A stretch of 8,685 nucleotides of DNA. Origin: Tannerellaceae bacterium. Its GTDB lineage: Bacteria > Bacteroidota > Bacteroidia > Bacteroidales > Tannerellaceae. How positions within the stretch are numbered: position 1 is the first letter of the stretch; every line of letters begins with the position of its first letter. The DNA is taken from contig JAJBTP010000435.1 of assembly GCA_020860805.1 (NCBI GenBank), positions 1 through 8,685 of the forward strand, given 5' to 3'. A program made the translations under genes and the position numbers. Shown here in pieces: positions 1 to 5,738 of this stretch. The notes under the pieces were generated by a model. It did no database searches, had not been told where the DNA came from, and saw only the letters and a program-made list of their open reading frames with translations.

Positions 1-666
1 CAACTATACCAGCAGAAAAAAGAGTTCATGATAGGAAGTTCGACCATTTTGCCATGCAAATAAAACCGGTATAGTAATACTGGTTGTATTTAGTTTACTG
101 GAACGCATACTATAATCTTCCGGAAGCGTCAGCAGACCTGTTACTCCGTCTATTTCCTTAAAATATTGATCTCCTTTTATGCGGTAGCGGTTCCAGCGCA
201 TTCCAGCACCGGTTACGATTCCAACATTTTTTCCCAGGCGGAATCCGTAAGAGAAGAGGTTGAGATTATATTCCATGGATTTACCACTGTTGAGTGTTAT
301 TCCATGTATATCATTGACATGTAAGCTTCCGTCTGCAAAGTTGGCAAAGCCTATTCCAATACCTTCCCAGTGGCCTTGAAATTCGGAATTTTTCCAGCTC
401 GGCACCGGGATACTGATGGTTTTTTGTTTTCTTCGCTCATAACTTTGTCCGTCCCGGTAATGTCCTTCAAATACTTTTTCTGTCTCTATGTATTCATCCT
501 GTCCGGTTAATTCGTATACACGGACTTTCATTTTGTCTTCATCTTCCTGTATTTCAATCTTTTTGTTGTTAAGGAAAATGGTGGTGTCTCTATTCAATGT
601 AATATCTGTAAGAGCATTCATATAAAACGGGAAGCAGATTCCCAGTAATACAATTAATCTTTTCAT
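1..666 (-). CDS. Outer-membrane beta-barrel protein, partial at left edge, probable frameshift
   Basis: The start is the ATG at 666-664, 20 bp after the stop of the upstream gene. Residues 1-19 (MKRLIVLLGICFPFYMNAL) form a Sec signal peptide. A charged region follows (about 22-85), and from about residue 97 there are alternating aromatic/polar strands (HWEGIGIGFANF, LNLFSYGFRLGKNVGI, TGAGMRWNRYRI, TSITIPVLFAW), typical of porin-like barrels such as the OMP_b-brl family of Bacteroidota. The literal frame stops with TAG at 6-4 right after ELFFLLV. One extra T in the six-base run at 16-21 would instead read ELFFSAGIV and run off the window edge, which is how a barrel strand should continue. I therefore treat the stop as a frameshift and the gene as continuing to the left. 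It is the last visible gene of the ECF sigma operon. Substrate and role are unknown; a structural or sensing barrel is as likely as a channel. Confidence 0.75.
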
Positions 667-686
667 GACAAGTATGTTTTATTAAG

Positions 687-1148
687 TTATAAATCTTTGG
701 TCGTAAATAAAAGAGTAATCAGGTCGTCACTATCCAATTCGCCTTCAATGTAAACAAGAGTAATAACTCCTTTGGTGCTGAGTTTAAAGAGGATGAACCT
801 GTTCAGGTCTTTCTTCTGGCCCGGTAGCTGGTAATAGGCGGAAATGATGCCTCCATCATCTGTTACTTCTTTGATTTTCCGGGCGCCCTGCGGGGCGGTT
901 TCCAGACAGTGGCGGGTAAAACGTAAGGCGTCCCGGTCATTTTTGATGGTAATACTTTTATAGTGTGTCATACCATAGGTATCAAGCATTTCATTGGAAA
1001 GTTCAACCATGGTTACATTTTTCTTTTTACCGTACCGTTCGAATACTTCCTGTATTCTGAGTCCGTGTTGGGTTTCTGAGGCTTGTATCTGTTGGGGTAA
1101 CAACCACCAGACCAATAACAGCAAATAGATAGAATGTATTTTTTTCAT
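687..1148 (-). CDS. Secreted DUF6108/DUF4252-like protein of the sigma-factor operon
   Basis: This is a 153-residue protein, intact, starting at the ATG at 1148-1146. Residues 1-23 are a signal peptide with a Lys-Lys start, a Leu/Trp-rich core and an IQASE cleavage region, so it is exported. The mature part has the layout of small Bacteroidales proteins of the DUF6108/DUF4252 type: an N-terminal helix ending in FERYGKKKNVTMVELS, a middle MLDTYGMTHYKSITIK segment, and a C-terminal beta stretch (RFILFKLSTKGVITLVYIEGEL). The family match is from memory of sequence style and is moderate in strength. It has no cysteine lipobox and no catalytic motif that I recognise. It lies 47 bp downstream of the putative anti-sigma gene and 20 bp upstream of the barrel gene, so it is almost certainly co-transcribed. 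A periplasmic partner of the barrel or of the anti-sigma tail is a reasonable guess, not shown. Confidence 0.75.
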   Translation of the reverse strand: MKKIHSIYLLLLVWWLLPQQIQASETQHGLRIQEVFERYGKKKNVTMVELSNEMLDTYGMTHYKSITIKNDRDALRFTRHCLETAPQGARKIKEVTDDGGIISAYYQLPGQKKDLNRFILFKLSTKGVITLVYIEGELDSDDLITLLFTTKDL

Positions 1149-1195
1149 ATCAGATTATTTTAAAAATGATCACTGAACAGGCTGCCGAGTTCGGA

Positions 1196-1606
1196 TTACT
1201 GGTTTTCAATTGAAATAGGGGAGCCTACTTCCTGTAATGCCCTCACTGCATATGTTTTTATTATATTTTTATCTTTATAACATTTGCCGTTTATCACTAC
1301 ATAGTCTCCTGCACACAGGCAATCATCCGGTTGGCTGAGCCATTTCCCGATACCGGCAACCACTAAAATCAGTAGAGAAGCAGCAATACCGGTCAGGAGT
1401 GTAACTATTCTTTTTCTACGTCCGGGATGTCTCAGGGTTACTTTCTGTTCTTTGTTAATTTCCTGTTCGAAATAGGTAAACAGAGGAATGTATATTTTTA
1501 GATGTTCCGCTACATGACCGGAATTAAAATATTCCCGGAGTCTTTTTTCTTCTTCACAGGATGTTTCTCCTTCAAAATATTTATGTATTAAATCATCTGT
1601 TTTCAT
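1196..1606 (-). CDS. Probable anti-sigma factor, single-pass membrane protein
   Basis: This intact 136-residue protein starts at the ATG at 1606-1604, only 5 bp after the sigma-factor stop codon, which suggests translational coupling. Residues 1-30 (LIHKYFEGETSCEEEKRLREYF) resemble the N-terminal cytoplasmic helices of FecR-type anti-sigma factors (pattern L-I-x-K-Y-x-x-G-E-x-S-x-E-E). A basic stretch (RHPGRRKR, 59-66) leads into one transmembrane helix at about 67-87. The remaining ~49 residues are predicted periplasmic and hold three cysteines (C96, C98, C109) around a CLCAGDYVVINGKC motif. It lacks the FecR sensor domain, being less than half the FecR length, so it cannot receive a signal from a TonB receptor in the known way. 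The expected role is to hold the upstream sigma factor at the membrane until an envelope signal arrives. The position makes this likely; direct proof of anti-sigma activity is lacking. Confidence 0.7.
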   Translation of the reverse strand: MKTDDLIHKYFEGETSCEEEKRLREYFNSGHVAEHLKIYIPLFTYFEQEINKEQKVTLRHPGRRKRIVTLLTGIAASLLILVVAGIGKWLSQPDDCLCAGDYVVINGKCYKDKNIIKTYAVRALQEVGSPISIENQ

Positions 1607-1611
1607 ATGTT

Positions 1612-2108
1612 TTATCCGTTGATTGCTAAATATTGTTCTCTTATTTTCTTTCTTGCCCGTGAGAGGTTTACCCGTACTGTTTCAATGGCCGCTCCTGTTA
1701 TTTCTGCAATTTCAGCCAGTTCGTATCCTTCGATATCTTTCATCCGGATAGTGATTTGCTGGAGTGGGGGCAGTTGGTCTATCAGTTGACGTATACAATT
1801 GACTGCATCATATTCTTCCAGTTCTTTTTCCGGGTTCCGGTAGGCTGATTCTGTCCGGTTCAGATGATATTCCGAAACCTGGGATTGTTGCCTTTTTAAC
1901 CAATCCAGTGACCTGTTTTTTGTAATGGTTACAGCCAGGGCTTCAATACTTTGATATGTGTCCAGTTTATCCCGTATATCCCACATTTTGAGAAAACTTT
2001 CCTGTACGATATCTTCTGCTTCTTCCTTTTCACAGGTGATCTGCAGAGCGATATAGTAAAGTTTTTCCCGTAGAGGTAATATGTTTTTTTAAACTGTTCT
2101 TTATCCAT
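1612..2108 (-). CDS. ECF-type RNA polymerase sigma factor, one frameshift
   Basis: The reconstructed gene starts at the ATG at 2108-2106 (MDKEQFKK) and is 165 codons after adding one A to the seven-base A run (plus-strand T run at 2084-2090). Without the correction, the start frame runs out of the conserved sequence, and only the part from M42 (base 1986) stays open. Region 2 spans about residues 10-80, with the typical EEAEDIVQESFLKMW core-binding and -10-recognition helix and the NRSLDWLKRQ end. A linker follows, then region 4 from about 105 to 160: LIDQLPPLQQ, then the helix-turn-helix ELAEIAEITGAAIETVRVNLSRARKKIRE, which reads the -35 element. There is no C-terminal extension, as usual for ECF factors. 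It would direct RNA polymerase to a small regulon, probably including its own operon with the adjacent membrane anti-sigma protein. The frameshift may be a sequencing error; transcript slippage on the A run is a weaker alternative. Confidence 0.85.
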
Positions 2109-2120
2109 TGTTATAAGTAA

Positions 2121-2145
2121 GACGACAAAGGAAAAAAATGTAACA
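2121..2145 (-). promoter_or_regulatory. Candidate ECF-type promoter of the sigma-factor operon
   Basis: On the minus strand, TGTTACA (2145-2139) is followed 14 bases later by CGTC (2124-2121), and the sigma-factor ATG lies 12 bases further on. A -10 element of CGTC type paired with an upstream AC-containing -35 element is common for ECF promoters, and autoregulation is common for ECF operons. A nearby TTCCTTTG (one mismatch to TAnnTTTG) could instead serve the housekeeping sigma factor. The call rests on motif and position only. Confidence 0.35.
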
Positions 2146-2164
2146 TGAAAACCTAAAAAGTTTA

Positions 2165-2172
2165 TACTTTTG
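2165..2172 (+). promoter_or_regulatory. -7 box (TAnnTTTG) of the DUF454 gene
   Basis: TACTTTTG matches the Bacteroidota housekeeping -7 consensus TAnnTTTG exactly. The ATG of the DUF454 gene begins only 6 bases after it, so transcription would start at or within a few bases of the start codon. No clear TTTG -33 element is seen 19-21 bases upstream; that part is A-rich and shared with the divergent sigma promoter. Confidence 0.5.
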
Positions 2173-2178
2173 CAACTG

Positions 2179-2556
2179 ATGAAGAATCCAAAACAAATAC
2201 TTTATATTTCTTTAGGTAGCTTTTTCCTTGTGTTAGGAGCCATTGGTATATTTGTACCCTTATTGCCTACCACTCCTTTCTGGCTATTAACCAGTTGGTT
2301 TTATATTCGTAGCTCGCAGAAATTATATGATAGAGTAATGGCTAATAAATATTTTGGTTCCTATATGAAAGCCTACCTGGAAGATAAATCCATTCCGTTA
2401 CGTGTCAAAATTCTTTCTGTTGGTATTATGTGGACGTCTATGACCCTGACCGCTGTTTTTCTGATCGAAATGGTATGGGTAAAACTTATTTTACTGTTTA
2501 TTGCTATAGGAGTAAGCTGGCATATTTTGTCTTTTCCGACCCGGAAAGCCGGCTAA
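2179..2556 (+). CDS. DUF454 (YbaN-type) inner-membrane protein
   Basis: This intact 125-residue protein starts at the ATG at 2179 (MKNPKQILYISLG). A TTG at 2170 in the same frame overlaps the -7 box and is not a likely start. The N-terminus carries the family signature, a hydrophobic helix followed by GAIGIFVPLLPTTPFWLL (about residues 18-38), then the polar FYIRSSQKLYDR stretch. A middle segment (MANKYFGSYMKAYLEDKSIPLRVKI) precedes two close hydrophobic segments at about 80-118. Length and layout match DUF454 proteins such as E. coli YbaN, which are small membrane proteins of unknown biochemical function. It is transcribed divergently from the sigma operon and convergently with the duplicated-domain gene, which ends 12 bp away, so it is probably monocistronic. 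Identification of the family is secure; the role is not known. Confidence 0.9.
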   Translation: MKNPKQILYISLGSFFLVLGAIGIFVPLLPTTPFWLLTSWFYIRSSQKLYDRVMANKYFGSYMKAYLEDKSIPLRVKILSVGIMWTSMTLTAVFLIEMVWVKLILLFIAIGVSWHILSFPTRKAG

Positions 2557-2568
2557 CCGGAAATTCTT

Positions 2569-3512
2569 TTATTCTAATCCTGACCGGAATGTCTGGTAGG
2601 CATCAAAAAGATGCTGAAAGGTCGGTATCTCATCCAGATACCCTACATATCGCCATTCCGTATCTACCGGCTCCTCCCATTCTTTTCCGTCTTTCCACCA
2701 GGTATCAGACAGCAATCGTATATATATTTCTGAATTTCTTCCTCCATTGTCGGTGAAACAGGCAATACAGCAATAATGGTTTCCGGACGGGCGAATGCCA
2801 TCATCTGTATATACAGACATATCTTCCATCATTTCGTATTCCAGAAACAAATCTTCATCCTGTATTTTTCTGGTTTTATCCATTGTTCTTAGATGGGTAT
2901 CGTTGGTTATATCCTGGTGCCTTACAGCTTTCAGTTCATATAGGTAAGATTGCCCTCCATTGTCATTTTCATCAAACAGGAGTGGAAAGGTTGCTTTGGG
3001 TTTCTCCCGGGGAGGTATATAGGTTTGGTTCAGGATTTCCAGTAAATGGCTGAAAGTACGGGAACTGTTTACAGAACCGATATACCGCCAGTTGGTATCT
3101 GTTTTACCGTCCCATTTTTTTCTCCCCGGGTGTATTTGTCGGAGAGTATTTTAAGGGCTATTTGTTCTCCGTCCGGAATCCATGCCAGACAACGGTATGT
3201 ATTATAAAGAGGAGCAATGGTATCATTCTCCCGGACAGGATCTATAGTAAGTATTTCGTACTCCATAAACAAATCATTAGGTCCAATCCAGCGTCTTTTT
3301 CCTAAAAAACCAGTATATAGTTTGTTGGTTAGTTCATTAAAATTCCGTTTGGTTATATAATTAAGATAGGAGATTCTACCACTGGGTTCTGTTTCAAAGA
3401 GGTAAGGAAAAGCAACCGGGTTGTTGGAGGGGTTAACGGATTGTGCCCATGAAAGGGGAACAACAATAAAAAAACAGAAAAGAAACAGACACGTTGTCAG
3501 AATATATTTCAT
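2569..3512 (-). CDS. Secreted protein with two tandem copies of an unrecognised domain, one frameshift
   Basis: The start is the ATG at 3512-3510, which opens a good signal peptide (residues 1-24, MKYILTTCLFLFCFF...LSWAQ). Adding one A to the seven-base A run at 3121-3115 joins two frames into one open frame of 314 residues without internal stops. The mature protein holds two diverged copies of one domain, about residues 31-163 and 171-308. Matching landmarks are FPYLFE/FPLLFD, DLFMEYEI/DLFLEYEM, TYRCLAW/HYCCIACF, KILSD/RLLSD and TNWRYIG/TEWRYVG, followed by a leucine-rich helix (FSHLLEILNQ, FQHLFDAYQ). I do not recognise the family and see no lipobox, catalytic triad or membrane helix beyond the signal peptide. 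Export to the periplasm or cell surface is likely. It has no co-directional neighbour within operon distance: SusD upstream ends at its own terminator 408 bp away. The literal frame stops near 3069 and the second half is left as an orphan; both parts are one gene here. Confidence 0.7.
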
Positions 3513-3530
3513 GGTACAGTTATTTAAGTA

Positions 3531-3538
3531 CAAAAATA
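3531..3538 (-). promoter_or_regulatory. Candidate -7 box of the duplicated-domain gene
   Basis: On the minus strand, TATTTTTG matches TAnnTTTG and lies 18 bases upstream of the ATG at 3512. TTTG motifs upstream sit 15 and 27 bases away instead of the usual 19-21, so the -33 element is weak or absent. The base composition is AT-rich, which makes a chance match plausible. Confidence 0.35.
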
Positions 3539-3615
3539 GATTATTCTTACATACAAAAATCTCTGCAAAGCATTTAATATCAGTTGTGGTTGAAAGATTT
3601 GAAAGTATTGATTTT

Positions 3616-3643
3616 CCCCTCTTGAGAGGGGTCAGGGGTGTGT
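3616..3643 (-). repeat. REP-like palindromic element, copy 1 (inverted relative to copy 2)
   Basis: The core CCCCTCTTGAGAGGGG (3616-3631) can form a 6-bp GC-rich stem with a TTGA loop. It is followed by TCAGGGGTGTGT. Read on the minus strand, the 28 bases match copy 2 at 3745-3773 with only a few differences around the TGA/CCGG junction. Its translation in one frame gives TPLTPLKRG, a string often seen where such dispersed repeats are mistaken for genes. It lies between the duplicated-domain gene and its upstream neighbour, outside coding sequence. Confidence 0.65.
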
Positions 3644-3744
3644 GATAGATGTAACCAAAATAAGTATTATAACTACTGTATTGTATAACCATTCATCTGA
3701 AAACAGACTATTCCTAAGGCTTATAGAGGGTAGTTCTGGTTGTG

Positions 3745-3773
3745 ACACACCCCCCGGCCCCTCTCAAGAGGGG
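3745..3773 (+). repeat. REP-like palindromic element, copy 2
   Basis: The stretch starts ACACACCCCCCGG and ends in the palindromic core CCCCTCTCAAGAGGGG (3758-3773). It is the inverted partner of copy 1, with 101 bp between the arms. Such paired, inverted GC-rich palindromes in an AT-rich intergenic region resemble REP doublets (REPIN-like elements). Similar CCCCTCTCAAGAGGGG repeats are, from memory, dispersed in many Bacteroidota genomes. No transposase is present in this window. Confidence 0.65.
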
Positions 3774-3847
3774 AGATTAATGCCTTATTTTTCAATAGAT
3801 TAAATTTGAAATAAATTCTCCGATTCATAAATTATTCTTTCTTACAT

Positions 3848-3884
3848 AAAAAACCTCCGGAGGGTTTTTAATGTCCTCCGGAGA
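3848..3884 (-). terminator. Intrinsic terminator after susD
   Basis: On the minus strand, CTCCGGAGG (3883-3875) is followed by an A-rich loop and then CCTCCGGAG (3862-3854 region), giving a 9-bp GC-rich stem that ends in a six-base U tract (3853-3848). It begins 37 bp after the susD stop. Each arm is itself a palindrome (CCTCCGGAGG), so two small hairpins are an alternative fold. It would end the susCD transcript and shield the downstream gene from read-through. Confidence 0.85.
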
Positions 3885-3920
3885 TTCAGTTAAGGTATGG
3901 TTATTCTCAATCCTTATATC

Positions 3921-5724
3921 TTAATGCCCTGGGTTTTGATTCAATTTGGGATTTAATGCCAGAATGTTTACATCGATAGGAAATACAGTTCTGTGTAAAC
4001 TGTTAGGGATAAACTCCTGTCCTGCGCCTACCGATTGTATTGTATTTTCATTTCTATCCGGACGGGAAGCAGTAAATGTTCCGAAACGGATTTGGTCCTG
4101 ACGGCGTAAACCTTCCCATGCCAGTTCCCTGGTACGTTCATCCAATATATCATCCAGAGTCACATTCGACATATGAGTCGCATTTACGCGTGCCCGTACC
4201 TGGTTCACTTCCTCATCACCACTACCGTTTCCGTATAGTCTGATTTTAGCTTCTGCCTTCATCAGGAGGGCATCTGCATACCGGAAAATAACGATATCGT
4301 TACCAGGCTTTTCACCTGCATTCTGGGCTGCTAAGTCTACTTCATATTTAGCCATACGGGCTCCTGCTAACTTTTCATCTATCTGTCCACTCACTTCCCT
4401 TCCATCCAGGAATCCTGGGATTACAATTCTTTTGGAAGCATAATTTTCATCATACACTAATTGAATACGATGCGGGAAATATTGCATTTGGAATCTTAAG
4501 CCATAATCCGGGTCTTTGGAGTCGCTTGCTGCGAAATCCTCTGTATAGAATATTTCTCCTTTTGCGTTTACCACATTATTTTTGACAAAATAGGTTTTTT
4601 CGAAACGGGGGTCAATATTCTCTTCCGGTAATAAATTACCATCCATATCGCAGTAATTAAATTTACTAACAGCAGTTAGGGTAGCACTGGCTCCATTCCA
4701 TGCAGAATATCCGAGTTCATCCCCATGTACGTAATGTAAAGAACGTATCAGGTTGTAGGTTTTAAATTTGTATAAAGCGGGGTCCATAGGTAGCGTGAAA
4801 ATGTTTTCATCGGAAATGTCGTTTTTCACGATAAAATTTTTGCTGAAATCTGCTTCCAGTCTATAACCAAAAGCGGTTAATTTATCCACATAATAGATTA
4901 CCGTTTCCCATGCATTCATTTCAACGCCATCAATTGTAAAGGAAATGTCTTTGCCATCCGGACGGATATTATCTGTCCAGTCATTATCCGTATATACTTC
5001 TGCATTTAATGCCAGTTTGGCCATTAACATCCAGGCTACCGGTTGGGTAATACGGCCATAATAGGAGCCCTCCTGGTTGCTTCTTTGTTCTGCCAGATAA
5101 GGCATTACTTCCTGTAATTCGCTGACTACAAATTCAAACACTTTACTCCGTGAGGATTGTTCCACTTCTTTCATTTCTGTATTTGGATCGGTAACGATAG
5201 GCACGTTAGCAAAAAGGTCTAACAGGTGATAATAATAGAGCGCGCGGATAGCCCGTACTTCTTTTTTTGTAGCTCTCGAGTTCTTCTGCCCATCCGGGAA
5301 CCTCTTTTGAATAATGATCGAGTACACTTATCGAATTATTACAAAGACCGACTACTTTGTATAGATAATTCCATGAATTTGTAAACAGGTCTTCCCGGAG
5401 GGTCCAGTGATGCAGGTATAATTTTTGCCAGGTACCTCCGTCAAACCAGTCACCACTACGATGGGGTAATATATTTTCATCTGATGTAAATGTATTCAGG
5501 TCATAGATGCCACGGTCTGTACCTACCAATGATTCGCCGCCACCTTCACCACCAAACTGTGCATATATATTAGCAACCGTGTTGGTATAAATTAAGGTTG
5601 GATTGTCGTAAGCATCTTCTTCTCCAAACAGGTCTGTTGGTTTCTCTGTCAGGAAATCTGAACATGCAGAGAATAAAACAGTGGCTGATGCAATAGCCAG
5701 ACTATATTTAACTATCTTTTTCAT
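3921..5724 (-). CDS. susD: SusD/RagB-family nutrient-binding lipoprotein, one frameshift
   Basis: The start is the ATG at 5724-5722, 14 bp after the susC stop. Residues 1-21 form a lipoprotein signal with lipobox FSAC and lipidation Cys21, so the protein is anchored in the outer membrane facing outward. The N-terminal half shows the family layout (DFLTEKPTDLF at the start, then the long insert and WNYLYKVVGLCNNSI). The central helical region includes EVRAIRALYYYHLLDLFANVPIV, and the C-terminus ends FPIDVNILALNPKLNQNPGH, the typical SusD ending. The frame breaks at residue about 153: the A run (plus-strand T run 5262-5268) has seven bases where six give a continuous ESYKKEVRAIRALYYY. The corrected length is 600 residues, normal for the family. 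It would act as the lid over the SusC barrel and bind the ligand. The ligand is not predictable from this sequence, and no glycan-degrading enzyme is present in the window. The symbol denotes the family, not starch specificity. Confidence 0.9.
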
Positions 5725-5738
5725 ACGAATAAATAAAT

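Larger units (their letters stand above)
3513..3847. other. Non-coding spacer between susD terminator and duplicated-domain gene
   Basis: This 335-bp AT-rich stretch holds no gene that I can support. Open frames across it run through the REP-like repeats and have no family resemblance. It contains the candidate promoter at 3531-3538, the inverted REP-like pair at 3616-3643 and 3745-3773, and two similar AT-rich flanks (about 3541-3559 and 3831-3853) that share TTATTCTT and TTACATA followed by an A run. Confidence 0.6.

Noticed and set aside
1607..1789. 60-codon plus-strand open frame within the sigma-factor gene.
   Set aside because: It is antisense to the conserved region 4 helix-turn-helix and has no independent support.
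2541..2575. CCGG-rich repeats between the convergent genes as a bidirectional terminator.
   Set aside because: The possible stems are only 4 bp (CCGG) with a weak T-rich tail, and most lie inside the DUF454 coding end; not enough to call.
2430..2756. 108-codon plus-strand open frame across the end of the DUF454 gene.
   Set aside because: It overlaps two supported genes, in another frame of DUF454 and antisense to the duplicated-domain protein, with no recognisable features.
3513..3692. Upstream extension of the duplicated-domain gene from an ATG at 3692.
   Set aside because: It runs through the REP-like repeat (giving TPLTPLKRG) and would place the clear signal peptide in the middle of the protein; the ATG at 3512 is the sensible start.
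3616..3773. CRISPR array.
   Set aside because: There are only two copies, in inverted and not direct orientation, with no regular spacers and no cas genes.
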